Shown: positions 1 through 7,149, counted from the first letter of the stretch. The stretch is 10,032 nucleotides of DNA from Pseudomonas sp. (GCA_003525045.1 DQGF01000115.1:526-10557), one strand, 5' to 3'. The notes: generated from the sequence alone by a model not told the origin. Made by a program: numbers and translations.

Positions 1-1550
1 GGCATGGCCCACATGCCTTTACCGATCTGCGCGCGACCTTGCAGGCCGGTGCTCAAGCCGATATCGACGTTCCAGTTTTCGTAGGCGCCGATCCACTTCT
101 CGGCCTTCATGTCCGCCTTGCGCACCATCGGGCCGGCTTCCATGGAGGTGTGGATTTCATCGCCGGTACGGTCGAGGAAACCGGTGTTGATGAACACCAC
201 GCGCTCGCTGGCCGCCTTGATGCAGGCCTTGAGGTTGATCGTGGTACGGCGCTCCTCGTCCATGATCCCGACTTTCAGGGTATTGCGCGGCAGGTCGAGC
301 ACGTCTTCGATGCGACCGAACAGCTCGTTGGTGAACGCGGCTTCTTCCGGCCCGTGCATCTTCGGCTTCACGATATAGACCGAGCCGGTGCGGCTGTTCT
401 TGCGCGAGTTGTTGCCGTTGAGGCTGTGGATGGCCGCCAGGCTGGTCACCAGACCGTCGAGGATGCCTTCCGGTATTTCGTTGCCGTCTTTATCGATAAT
501 CGCGTCGATGGTCATCAGGTGACCAACGTTGCGCACGAACAACAGCGAACGACCGTGCAAACTCAGTTCGCTACCGTCGACGCCGGTGTAGCGGCGATCG
601 GCGTTCATGGTACGGGTAAAGGTCTGACCGCCCTTGGAGACTTCTTCTGACAGATCGCCCTTCATCAGGCCAAGCCAGTTGCGGTAGATCACCACTTTGT
701 CATCGGCATCGACGGCGGCGATCGAGTCTTCGCAGTCCATGATGGTGGTCAGCGCTGCTTCCATCAGGATGTCTTTGACGCCGGCCGGGTCGGTCTGACC
801 GACCGGGGTGCTGGCGTCGACCTGGATTTCGAAATGCAGGCCGTTGTTTTTCAACAGGATCGCGGTCGGGGCGCTGACATCGCCGTGGAAACCGATCAAT
901 TGGGCATCGGTGCGCAGGCCGGTGTTGCTGCCGCCTTTGAGGGCAACCACCAGTTTGCCGTCTACGATCTTGTAGCCAATGGAGTCGACGTGAGAGCCGG
1001 CCGCCAAGGGAGCCGCTTCGTCAAGGAAGGCGCGGGCGAAGGCGATAACCTTGTCACCGCGGACCTTGTTGTAGCCTTTGCCTTTTTCCGCGCCGTCAGC
1101 CTCGCTGATGGCGTCGGTGCCGTAGAGCGCGTCATACAGCGAACCCCAGCGGGCGTTCGAGGCATTGAGCGCGAAACGGGCGTTCATCACCGGCACCACC
1201 AACTGTGGACCGGCCATGCGGGCGATTTCGTCATCGACGTTTTGCGTCGTTGCCTGGAAATCGGCCGCTTCTGGCAGCAGATAACCGATGTCTTGCAAGA
1301 AGGCTTTGTAGGCCACGGCGTCATGTGGTTGACCGGCACGGGACTGGTGCCAGCCATCGATACGAGCCTGGAAATCATCGCGTTTGGCGAGTAGGGCTTT
1401 GTTCTTAGGCGCCAGGTCATGAATGACCTTATCGGCACCGGCCCAGAACTTATCGGCGGTGAGGCCGGTACCGGGAATGGCTTCGTTGTTCACGAAGTCG
1501 AACAGGACTTTGGCGACCTGCAGGCCACCGACTTGAACGTGTTCAGTCAT
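1..1550 (-). CDS. glcB: Malate synthase G, N-terminal 516 residues (3' end outside window)
   Basis: Condenses glyoxylate with acetyl-CoA to malate in the cytosol, for growth on glycolate, C2 compounds or purine breakdown products. The frame is open from the ATG at 1548-1550 to the left edge, giving 516 full codons; the family is about 725 residues, so roughly the last 210 are missing. Visible family motifs are [10 protein letters not shown] (catalytic Arg about residue 340), [18 protein letters not shown] (385-401), [10 protein letters not shown] with the Mg-binding Glu at 432, and [13 protein letters not shown] with the second Mg ligand Asp at 460; the Glu-Asp spacing of 28 matches E. coli GlcB (E427/D455). 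The catalytic base Asp near residue 630 lies outside the window. A GAGG-type ribosome site sits 7-8 bases before the ATG. It diverges from the GcvR-like gene; glcC and glcDEF are not in view. Identity is firm; the truncation is only the window edge. Confidence 0.97.
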   Translation of the reverse strand, partial: MTEHVQVGGLQVAKVLFDFVNNEAIPGTGLTADKFWAGADKVIHDLAPKNKALLAKRDDFQARIDGWHQSRAGQPHDAVAYKAFLQDIGYLLPEAADFQATTQNVDDEIARMAGPQLVVPVMNARFALNASNARWGSLYDALYGTDAISEADGAEKGKGYNKVRGDKVIAFARAFLDEAAPLAAGSHVDSIGYKIVDGKLVVALKGGSNTGLRTDAQLIGFHGDVSAPTAILLKNNGLHFEIQVDASTPVGQTDPAGVKDILMEAALTTIMDCEDSIAAVDADDKVVIYRNWLGLMKGDLSEEVSKGGQTFTRTMNADRRYTGVDGSELSLHGRSLLFVRNVGHLMTIDAIIDKDGNEIPEGILDGLVTSLAAIHSLNGNNSRKNSRTGSVYIVKPKMHGPEEAAFTNELFGRIEDVLDLPRNTLKVGIMDEERRTTINLKACIKAASERVVFINTGFLDRTGDEIHTSMEAGPMVRKADMKAEKWIGAYENWNVDIGLSTGLQGRAQIGKGMWAM

Positions 1551-1930
1551 TGCTTGCCTCACTCTGCTCAGCTATTTCGCTTTTCAGCTCTTCAATTTAA
1601 CAATGAAGCCTCTGGCCATTTAAACCACAAACCCGTCTACCAGTACATGCCAATGCGGGCGGCTGGGTTTGGTCCAATCAACGGCTTGGCGCCTTGCTGA
1701 CGGGGCGTTCAGGGTTGCGAGTGCGCCTGTGGCAGACATCGATCCACCGTTATGTAGTGCGCGCTGCGGCATACTACATGATGAATTGCGCTTGTGAAAA
1801 TTAGACTAATTACGTCGTTCTGCGACCCCATGACGCATTGCGGTCAAGTCGGGGAACAGGATGTTCTCAAAAAACTGTTAGATTGTTCCAGTTAAATATA
1901 AAAACCTGTACACGATTTTCTGGCGTCAGG

Positions 1931-2030
1931 TGAGTCGGCGGTGCTTCATTCGCGGGCAAGCCTCGCTCCTGCAGGGGTTGCGCAAGACCTGTAGGAGCGA
2001 GGCTTGCCCGCGAAGGCGTCCGACGACTCA
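1931..2030. repeat. Paired REP hairpin (REPIN), GTAGGAG subtype
   Basis: Two inverted 27-base arms, 1949-1975 and 1988-2014, pair with a single G/A difference around a 12-base loop (1976-1987). Each arm carries the Pseudomonas REP core GTAGGAGCGAGGCTTGCCCG or its complement. Unusually, the pairing resumes outside the core: TGAGTCGGCGG at 1931-1941 matches the complement of 2020-2030 in 10 of 11 positions, giving an inverted structure of about 100 bases. The element lies just upstream of the GcvR-like gene, so that gene's promoter must be either in the 80 bases after it or read through it. Confidence 0.9.
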
Positions 2031-2045
2031 GCACATCATCAACGC

Positions 2046-2070
2046 TTGCCTATACTTGCTTTTCTATAAC
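2046..2070 (+). promoter_or_regulatory. Possible promoter for the GcvR-like gene
   Basis: After the REP hairpin the sequence turns AT-rich just before the gene. TTGCCT (2046-2051), TATACT (2051-2056) and TATAAC (2065-2070) resemble promoter hexamers. The TTGCCT to TATAAC gap is only 13 bases, too short for a normal sigma-70 pair, and TATACT has no good -35 partner inside or beside the repeat. This is a weak call based on position and base composition. Confidence 0.25.
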
Positions 2071-2097
2071 AAAAGTCATGACAAAGAGGGCTGCGCC

Positions 2098-2616
2098 ATG
2101 GACCACCTCGTACTCACTGTATTCGCTCCGGACAAGCCTGGGCAGGTCGAGCGCATCGCCCAGTGCATAGCCGAGCACGGCGGCAACTGGCTGGAAAGCC
2201 GAATGTCACGCATGGCCGGGCAGTTTGCCGGGATTCTTCGGGTGGGCGTGCCGGCTGAAGCCTACGATGAACTGGTGGATGCCCTACAGGCATTGTCTGC
2301 CCACGGCATTCGGGTATTGATCGCAGAAAGCGGCATCGAACAATCCTGCACCTGGAAACCGATTGCCATGGAGCTGGTGGGCAATGATCGTCCGGGAATT
2401 GTCCGTGACATCACGCGTTTGCTGAGCGAACAGGGGGTGAACCTGGAGCGCCTGGTGACCGAAGTCCGCCCGGCACCTATGAGCAGCGAGCCGTTGTTCC
2501 ACGCCGAAGCGATTCTCGCGGTGCCGTTGACGTTGTCTCTGGACGTATTGCAGTCGCGTCTGGAAACCTTGGCCGACGACCTGATGGTGGAACTGGTACT
2601 GCGCAGTGAACCTTGA
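2098..2616 (+). CDS. gcvR: GcvR-like protein with two ACT domains
   Basis: A 172-residue cytosolic protein made of two ACT domains. The first covers about residues 3-75 (VLTVFAPDKPGQVERIA, then a conserved Gly-Asn loop HGGNWLES), the second about 86-168 (MELVGNDRPGIVRDITRLL, then GVNLERLVTEV). This matches the GcvR family, which in E. coli (about 190 residues) binds GcvA and represses the glycine cleavage operon when glycine is low. The ATG at 2098 is chosen because AAAGAGG lies 8 bases upstream and homology starts at MDHLVLTVFAPDKPG; the frame stays open back to about 1930, but that part is REP-derived DNA. It is divergent from glcB, a fitting glyoxylate/glycine pairing, and converges on rarD. 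Whether it controls gcv genes in this organism is inferred; a generic ACT sensor is the alternative. Confidence 0.88.
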   Translation: MDHLVLTVFAPDKPGQVERIAQCIAEHGGNWLESRMSRMAGQFAGILRVGVPAEAYDELVDALQALSAHGIRVLIAESGIEQSCTWKPIAMELVGNDRPGIVRDITRLLSEQGVNLERLVTEVRPAPMSSEPLFHAEAILAVPLTLSLDVLQSRLETLADDLMVELVLRSEP

Positions 2617-2622
2617 ATAAGG

Positions 2623-2861
2623 TTATCCAAGTTAAACGTGCACCTGCCTGTGGATAACCTGTAGAGACAGCCCGCCAGGCCACGCCGATCGGGCTTCTTT
2701 GGCTTCTGATCAAAAAACCAACAGTATCAACAAGTTGCGCACAAACGGCGGGGATCACGCTGTGGATAACCTTGGGAAGGATCGATGCAGGCCACGCAGG
2801 ACGTGGCCTGTAGAGGGTTGTGCGTTTTTTGATCAGCTGCGACGGCGAAGACTTATCCACG
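2623..2861. other. Cluster of four DnaA-box-like 9-mers
   Basis: Within 239 bases there are two perfect matches to the DnaA box TTATCCACA on the minus strand (TGTGGATAA at 2649-2657 and 2761-2769), one 8/9 match on the plus strand (TTATCCACG, 2853-2861, inside the end of rarD) and one weaker 7/9 match (TTATCCAAG, 2623-2631, just after the gcvR-like stop). I noticed no other TTATCCA or TGGATAA in the window. The match to the DnaA consensus is seen directly; binding is inferred. No dnaA, dnaN or origin-type AT-rich element is nearby, so this is not oriC; it could be a titration or regulatory site, or chance. Confidence 0.4.
2788..2830 (+). terminator. Strong hairpin with delayed T-run after the gcvR-like gene
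   Basis: CAGGCCACG (2788-2796) and CGTGGCCTG (2802-2810) form a perfect 9-bp stem with a 5-base loop. A run of six T's follows at 2825-2830, 14 bases after the stem, so it is not a classical intrinsic terminator. The gap is convergent, so the hairpin could end transcription of the gcvR-like gene, of rarD from the other side, or both by acting as an mRNA 3'-end block. A second, weaker stem AGCCCG/CGGGCT (2669-2674 / 2690-2695) followed by TCTTT lies closer to the gcvR-like stop. Confidence 0.35.
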
Positions 2862-3720
2862 CATCGACGCTGTAGACCGCCAGGCCGGCCCAGATAAAGA
2901 TGAACGTCACCAGCGTGCTGGACGACAGGTGTTCACCAAACAGCAGGACGGCTTGCAGCAGTACCAGCGTCGGCGCGAAGTACTGGAGAAATCCCAATGT
3001 GGTGTAGGGCAAATGCCGTGCAGCCGCGTTGAAACACACTAGGGGCACCAGCGTCACCGGCCCGGCGGCGACCAACCACCAGGCTTCGGAGGTGGTCCAG
3101 AATTCAGCTTGTGCACTACTGGCCGAGGGATTGAACAGCAACCAGGCGACGGCAATCGGCACCAGCATCCAGGTCTCCACCACCAGCCCTGGCAGCGCCT
3201 TGACCGGTGCTTGTTTGCGGATCAATCCGTAGAAACCGAAGGTCAGCGCCAGTACCAGCGACACCCAGGGCAGGCTGCCAACTTGCCAAACCTGTTGCGC
3301 TACTCCGACCGCCGCCAGGCCAACGGCCAGCCATTGCATGCGCCGCAGCCGTTCGCCGAGGATCAGCATGCCCAGCAGCACGTTCACCAGCGGGTTGATG
3401 TAGTAACCGAGGCTGGCCTCGAGCATGCGGCCGTTGTTCACCGACCAGACGTAGGTGAGCCAGTTGGCCGCGATCAGCGTACCGCTCAGGGCCAGGATCG
3501 CCAGCCGTTTTGGGTTATCGCGCAGCTCGCGCCACCAGCCCGGATGCTTCCAGACCATCAGCAGCAAGGCGCCGAATAGCGCGGACCAGAGCACCCGATG
3601 GATGATGATTTCCACGGCGGGCACGCTGGCGATGGCTTTGAAGTAGAGCGGGAACAATCCCCAGATGATGTAGGCACTCAGGCCCAATATGTACCCGCGA
3701 CGCGGGTTGGCGGCTTGCAT
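2833..3720 (-). CDS. rarD: RarD-type EamA/DMT-family permease
   Basis: A 295-residue inner-membrane protein of the drug/metabolite transporter superfamily, almost the same length as E. coli RarD (296). About ten hydrophobic segments alternate with short loops, beginning with GYILGLSAYIIWGLFPLYFK at residues 9-28, the typical RarD opening. The motifs NWLTYVWSVN (86-95) and SLGYYINPLVNVLLG (103-117) are characteristic of the RarD subfamily. RarD was named for a chloramphenicol-sensitivity phenotype; its physiological substrate is not settled. The ATG at 3718-3720 has AAGGA six bases upstream. It converges on the gcvR-like gene, and the stop overlaps a TGATCA that is part of a 13-base inverted repeat (2706-2718 / 2824-2836). 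A TACAAT -10-like hexamer occurs upstream (complement of 3756-3761) without a good -35. Confidence 0.93.
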   Translation of the reverse strand: MQAANPRRGYILGLSAYIIWGLFPLYFKAIASVPAVEIIIHRVLWSALFGALLLMVWKHPGWWRELRDNPKRLAILALSGTLIAANWLTYVWSVNNGRMLEASLGYYINPLVNVLLGMLILGERLRRMQWLAVGLAAVGVAQQVWQVGSLPWVSLVLALTFGFYGLIRKQAPVKALPGLVVETWMLVPIAVAWLLFNPSASSAQAEFWTTSEAWWLVAAGPVTLVPLVCFNAAARHLPYTTLGFLQYFAPTLVLLQAVLLFGEHLSSSTLVTFIFIWAGLAVYSVDAWISLRRRS

Positions 3721-3788
3721 GCAGAATCCTTGCTTAGGCAGCTAACAAAGAGGGGATTGTAAGGAGATTTGTCTCAATGTGCTGATCA

Positions 3789-3896
3789 CTGTAGGAGCGA
3801 GCGGTGCGGCGATCCGACTTGCCCGCGAAGAACGATGACGCGGTCTACCCGACATAAAGCGTTATCGTTCTTCGCGGGCAAGCCTCGCTCCTACAG
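3789..3896. repeat. Paired REP hairpin with a variant left arm
   Basis: The right arm (3859-3896) holds a normal GTAGGAGCGAGGCTTGCCCG-type REP on the complement. The left arm (3789-3841) begins with the same GTAGGAGCGAG, then carries about 16 bases that include GCGGCGATCCGAC (3806-3818), then rejoins the consensus at CTTGCCCGCGAA and pairs onward (GAACGATGACGC against GCGTTATCGTTC, one mismatch). The fold is therefore a 13-bp outer and 24-bp inner stem with a one-sided bulge. It lies between the rarD start and the srkA stop, whose TAA is 11 bases beyond the right arm. Confidence 0.88.
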
Positions 3897-3907
3897 GGGG
3901 TGTTGGT

Positions 3908-4882
3908 TTAGAAGAGTTTTAGGGGTTCTTCGTTGAGTGCGGCGAGTTGTTCGCGCAACGCCAATACCTGATCGCCCCAATACCGCTCGCTGCCGAACCA
4001 CGGAAAACTGTGCGGGAACGCCGGGTCGTCCCAGCGGCGGGCGAGCCAGGCGCTGTAATGCATCAGGCGCAAGGCGCGCAGGGGTTCGATCAGCGCCAAT
4101 TCCCGCGGATCGAAGTCGTGGAACTCGTTGTAGCCGTCCATCAACTCCGACAACTGACCGAGGCATTCCTGGCGGTCGCCAGCGAGCATCATCCAGATGT
4201 CCTGCACCGCCGGGCCCATTCGACAGTCATCGAGGTCGACGATGTGGAACATTTCGTCGCGACACATCATGTTGCCGGGGTGGCAATCGCCGTGCATGCG
4301 GATGTTCTGATGCGGCGTCGCCTTGTAGACCTCTTCCACCCGCTTGAGCAGGTCCCGGGCCACTGACTCGTAGGCCGGGAGCAAGCTTTTGGGTACGAAA
4401 TTGCCTTCGAGCAACGTCGTCAGTGAGTCGTGACCGAAGTTTTTCACGCCCAGTGCTTCACGGTGTTCGAACGGCTTGGTCGCGCCCACGGCATGCAACC
4501 GACCGAGCAGTTGGCCAAGGCGATACAACTGATCGAGATTGCCCGGCTCCGGCGCGCGTCCGCCACGGCGGGGGAACAGGGTGAAGCGAAAACCGTTGTG
4601 TTCGTGCAGGCTTGCACCGTTGTGAATCATCGGCGCCACCACTGGCACGTCGCACTCGGCGAGCTCGAAGGTGAACTGGTGCTCTTCGAGAATCGCTTCG
4701 TTGGTCCAGCGTTGCGGACGGTAGAACTTGGCGATCAGCGGCTCGGAGTCTTCGATACCGACCTGATAGACACGGTTTTCGTAGCTGTTGAGCGCCAGGA
4801 TGCGCGCGTCGCTGAGAAAGCCGATGCTTTCGACCGCATCGAGCACGAGGTCTGGGGTGAGGGTTGCAAACGGGTGGGCCAT
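3908..4882 (-). CDS. srkA: SrkA (YihE/RdoA) stress-response Ser/Thr protein kinase
   Basis: A 324-residue cytosolic kinase with the aminoglycoside-phosphotransferase/choline-kinase fold; E. coli SrkA has 328. In E. coli it phosphorylates protein Ser/Thr and counteracts the MazEF-linked stress death pathway. Visible motifs are the ENRVYQVG strand (residues 35-42) and IAKFYRPQRW with the ATP-binding Lys at 52, the catalytic loop MHGDCHPGNMM with Asp199 and Asn204, and the metal-binding IVDLDDCRMGPAVQDIW with Asp216. The ATG at 4880-4882 is chosen because AGGAG lies 5 bases upstream and homology begins at MAHPF. The frame stays open to 5146, but those 88 codons are translated REP repeats and should not be annotated. 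dsbA, which follows it in E. coli, is not adjacent; REP blocks flank it on both sides. Confidence 0.94.
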   Translation of the reverse strand: MAHPFATLTPDLVLDAVESIGFLSDARILALNSYENRVYQVGIEDSEPLIAKFYRPQRWTNEAILEEHQFTFELAECDVPVVAPMIHNGASLHEHNGFRFTLFPRRGGRAPEPGNLDQLYRLGQLLGRLHAVGATKPFEHREALGVKNFGHDSLTTLLEGNFVPKSLLPAYESVARDLLKRVEEVYKATPHQNIRMHGDCHPGNMMCRDEMFHIVDLDDCRMGPAVQDIWMMLAGDRQECLGQLSELMDGYNEFHDFDPRELALIEPLRALRLMHYSAWLARRWDDPAFPHSFPWFGSERYWGDQVLALREQLAALNEEPLKLF

Positions 4883-4960
4883 GCTGACTCCTGCGCGCAG
4901 CAGGCTGCCGCGTCCGGCCAAACATGGTAGCGCAGACGGGGAGGTTTTAGGGGTTGGGCT

Positions 4961-5161
4961 TGAGTTCAGTGTTGTTTGGACTGGCGTCTTCGCGAGCAAG
5001 CCCGCTCCCACAGGGGGCTGCGGTGTGCACAGGATTTGTGACACACAGGAGATCCTTGTGGGAGATGAGTGTTGTCTGGGCTGACGCCTTCGCGAGCAGG
5101 CTCGCTCCCACAGGGGGCTGCGGTGTGCACAGGATTTGTGACACACAGGAGATCCCTTGTG
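4961..5161. repeat. 100-bp tandem duplication containing a REP hairpin
   Basis: The segment 4961-5060 is repeated at 5061-5161 with a period of exactly 100 bases until one C is inserted near 5155. The stretch 5003-5055 is identical to 5103-5155 over 53 bases. Differences are concentrated in the leading part and the REP core. The repeated unit consists of unique leader DNA (GTGTTGTYTGG), a left REP arm, and a shared 44-45 base loop holding an imperfect GTGTGCAC...GTGACACAC stem. It fills most of the 308-base gap between phoX and srkA, which holds no gene. Confidence 0.92.
4989..5064. repeat. Truncated REP hairpin (copy A of the duplication)
   Basis: The left arm at 4989-5012 is a GTGGGAG-subtype REP and differs from copy B at two positions. 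The loop is nearly the same as in copy B, but only eight bases of the right arm (TGTGGGAG, 5057-5064) remain before the sequence jumps to ATGAGTGTTG, the start of the next unit. The hairpin has therefore lost about 16 bases of pairing at the duplication junction. Confidence 0.85.
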
Positions 5162-5181
5162 GGAGCGAGCCTGCTCGCGAA
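5089..5181. repeat. Complete REP hairpin (copy B), GTGGGAG subtype
   Basis: A perfect 24-base inverted repeat, 5089-5112 against 5158-5181, flanks a 45-base loop. The right arm contains GTGGGAGCGAGCCTGCTCGC. It ends 10 bases beyond the phoX stop at 5191-5193, so the fold would form in the phoX mRNA 3' end, where REP hairpins are known to block 3' exonucleases or assist termination. This is also the intact relative from which copy A appears to derive. Confidence 0.92.
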
Positions 5182-5190
5182 AGCGATCGA

Positions 5191-7092
5191 TCAGGCGCCG
5201 ACGACCCCGCCATCTTCCCGCGAAATCGCGATCACCGAAGACCGCGGCTTGCCATTCGGCAAATGCTCAGGGAACGTCGACCCACCGTTCTCCCCCGGAT
5301 GCTGGATCCCGACAAACAAGGTCTTCTGATCCGGCGAGAAGCTGATCCCCGTCACCTCACAGCCCACCGGTCCGACCATGAAGCGACGAATCTCCCCGGT
5401 CAGCGGATCGGCACACAGCATCTGGTTATTGCCCATGCCGGCAAAATCACCCGCGTTGCTCGAGTCGCCATCGGTCAGAATCCATAACCTTCCGGCGTTG
5501 TCGAAGCCCAAGCCATCCGGGCTGTTGAACATGTTCTGCGGCGTAATGTTCGATGAGCCACCCTTAGGCGTACCGACATGAACGCCAGGGTTGCCCGCGA
5601 CCACAAACAAATCCCAGGCAAAGCTTTTCGAACCGTGATCATCACGGTCGGTGCGCCAGCGCAAAATCTGCCCATAGACGTTCTTCTCGCGCGGATTCGG
5701 CCCACCCACCGGTTGACCGTCTTCGCCGCGTTTGGCGTTGTTGGTCAGGGTGCAATAGACCTGGCCATCCTTGGGGCTGACGACGATCCATTCCGGGCGG
5801 TCCATGCGCGTTGCTTTCACCACGCTGGCTGCGAGGCGCGCGTGAATCAGCACTTCGGCCTGGTCGGCAAAACCATTGCTGGCATCGATGCCGTTTTTAC
5901 CGTGGGTCAGCTCGATCCACTCGCCCTGGCCTTTGGGGTGATCGGCATTGCCGTCGCCCGCGTTGAAGCGCGCTACGTAAAGGATGCCATGGTCCAGCAA
6001 GTCGCGGTTCGCCTTGGGATTTTTGTGATTGATCTTGTCGCGGCTGACGAATTTGTAGATGAACTCGCCACGCTCGTCGTCGCCCATGTACACCACGGCG
6101 TGACCGTCTTTGGTTTCGGCCAGGGCAGCATTTTCATGCTTGAAGCGGCCCAAGGCCGTGCGCTTGACCGGCGTCGATTGCGGATCGAACGGGTCGATTT
6201 CCACCACCCAGCCATGACGGTTGAGTTCGTTCGGGTTCTTCGCCAGGTCGAAACGCTCGTCGTGCGGGTGCCAATTGATCTCTTTGCTGGTCGCCACCGC
6301 GCCGTAGCGTTTCTGCGCGGCATCGAATGTTTGCTCGGCATTGCTGCTGCCGAAGCAATCAGTGAAGTTCTCTTCGCAGGTCAGATAAGTCCCCCACGGC
6401 GTCTTGCCATTAGCGCAGTTCTGGAAAGTGCCGAGGACGTTCTTGCCCTGCGGGTCGGCGCTGGTTTTCACCAGTGCGTGGCCGGCGGCCGGGCCGCTCA
6501 GGCTGATCGGCGCGTTGCCGTGAATGCGCCGGTTGTAGCGCGAGCCCTGGACGAAGTGCCACTGGCCGCCCTTGTGCTGAACCTCAATCACCGACACGCC
6601 TTCGCAGGCCAGTGCCTTGCGCACTTCGTCTGCCGATTGCGGCATGCCGCCGTGGGGGTAGAGGTAGCGGTAGTTGGTGTATTCGTTGTTGATCGCCATC
6701 AACGCGCGATCTTTCTCTCCAGGAAACTCGAACAGGCTCATGCCGTCGTTGTTGTCGCCGAACTGGACTTCCTGATGCTCGGCGGTGCCATTGCCGCTTG
6801 GGTCGAACGCCGGGCCGGCCTTTTGCAACGGCTGGCCCCAGCTGATCAATACTGAGGACTTGTAGCCCGGCGGCAGGCTGATGGCGTCGCTGGTGGCGGC
6901 GGGGATGCTGGCAAAACCCAACAGTTTGCTGGAGCCGGCGCTGACGCTGGCGGCCAGCACGCTGCGACTGAGCAGGTTGCCGCCCAGGAACATTGCCGCG
7001 CCACACAGGGCGCCAGCACTGATGAAGCCACGGCGGCTGAGGCCGACCATTTTCTCGAGGTCGGTGGCTTGGTTTTCTTCTAATAGGTTCAC
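5191..7092 (-). CDS. phoX: PhoX-family Tat-exported alkaline phosphatase
   Basis: A 633-residue secreted phosphatase (DUF839/PhoX) that releases phosphate from organic phosphoesters in the periplasm or outside. P. fluorescens PhoX is known to use an iron-calcium cofactor. The N-terminus shows a twin-arginine signal: LSRRGFISAG at residues 18-27, a hydrophobic stretch to about 43, then a likely cut near SVLAAS (44-49). Conserved stretches are INNEYTN (134-140), TPWGTYLTCEEN with Cys239, the probable metal-ligand cysteine, GDDERGEFIYKFVS (337-350), SPDGLGFDNAGRLWI (524-538) and GIQHPGEN (595-602). The start is GTG (complement of 7090-7092), supported by AGGGAG six bases upstream; Met15 is a weaker alternative. 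It lies 57 bases downstream of the ModE-like gene on the same strand and may be co-transcribed. I see no Pho box in that gap. Confidence 0.93.
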   Translation of the reverse strand: MNLLEENQATDLEKMVGLSRRGFISAGALCGAAMFLGGNLLSRSVLAASVSAGSSKLLGFASIPAATSDAISLPPGYKSSVLISWGQPLQKAGPAFDPSGNGTAEHQEVQFGDNNDGMSLFEFPGEKDRALMAINNEYTNYRYLYPHGGMPQSADEVRKALACEGVSVIEVQHKGGQWHFVQGSRYNRRIHGNAPISLSGPAAGHALVKTSADPQGKNVLGTFQNCANGKTPWGTYLTCEENFTDCFGSSNAEQTFDAAQKRYGAVATSKEINWHPHDERFDLAKNPNELNRHGWVVEIDPFDPQSTPVKRTALGRFKHENAALAETKDGHAVVYMGDDERGEFIYKFVSRDKINHKNPKANRDLLDHGILYVARFNAGDGNADHPKGQGEWIELTHGKNGIDASNGFADQAEVLIHARLAASVVKATRMDRPEWIVVSPKDGQVYCTLTNNAKRGEDGQPVGGPNPREKNVYGQILRWRTDRDDHGSKSFAWDLFVVAGNPGVHVGTPKGGSSNITPQNMFNSPDGLGFDNAGRLWILTDGDSSNAGDFAGMGNNQMLCADPLTGEIRRFMVGPVGCEVTGISFSPDQKTLFVGIQHPGENGGSTFPEHLPNGKPRSSVIAISREDGGVVGA

Positions 7093-7104
7093 ATCAGGCT
7101 CCCT
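7090..7104 (-). promoter_or_regulatory. Ribosome site fixing the GTG start of phoX
   Basis: On the minus strand, AGGGAG (7104 down to 7099) is followed by CCTGAT and then GTG at 7092-7090. The strong Shine-Dalgarno and six-base spacing favour the GTG over the internal ATG at codon 15. Confidence 0.75.
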
Positions 7105-7149
7105 GCGGTTTTTGCAGCCACCTTAAAGAGCAATAGTGACGCTAATGTT

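Larger units (their letters stand above)
1551..2097. promoter_or_regulatory. Divergent glcB / gcvR-like intergenic region with small palindromes
   Basis: I see no convincing gene in this 547-base gap. It is AT-richer than the surrounding genes between about 1740 and 1920, as expected for control DNA. Visible elements are a 7-bp inverted pair ATGTAGT (1752-1758) / ACTACAT (1773-1779), a perfect palindrome AATTAGACTAATT (1799-1811), an inverted pair GAACAGGATGTTC (1854-1866) with a further TGTTCC at 1884-1889, and a TATAAA run near 1897-1902. The right part (1931-2030) is a REP hairpin, listed separately. No glycine riboswitch fold or clear sigma-70 promoter pair was recognised for glcB. These palindromes could be operators for a glcB regulator, but none matches a binding site I can name. 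Confidence 0.4.

Noticed and set aside
39..1394. Plus-strand open frames of 203 and 186 codons in the glcB region
   Set aside because: Both overlap the glcB coding sequence on the other strand, which matches malate synthase G throughout.
1930..2097. Longer start for the GcvR-like protein (228 residues)
   Set aside because: The added 56 residues are encoded by a REP hairpin. The ATG at 2098 has a good ribosome site and matches where ACT homology begins.
1551..2097. A glycine riboswitch upstream of the GcvR-like gene or glcB
   Set aside because: I could not find the conserved glycine aptamer core or a tandem aptamer layout; the obvious structure is a REP hairpin.
2623..2861. A replication origin at the DnaA-box cluster
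   Set aside because: There is no dnaA, dnaN, rpmH or gyrB nearby and no AT-rich 13-mer-like unwinding region; only the boxes support it.
4883..5161. A possible short CRISPR-like array, because of repeated units in the phoX-srkA gap
   Set aside because: There are only two units with a 100-base period, the repeats are REP arms with an identical intervening loop, and no cas genes are present.
5578..6855. A 425-codon open frame on the plus strand opposite phoX
   Set aside because: It is the antisense shadow of a strongly supported phoX gene, has no ribosome site worth noting, and its residue composition (many Val, Ala, His, Arg) is typical of antisense GC-rich DNA.
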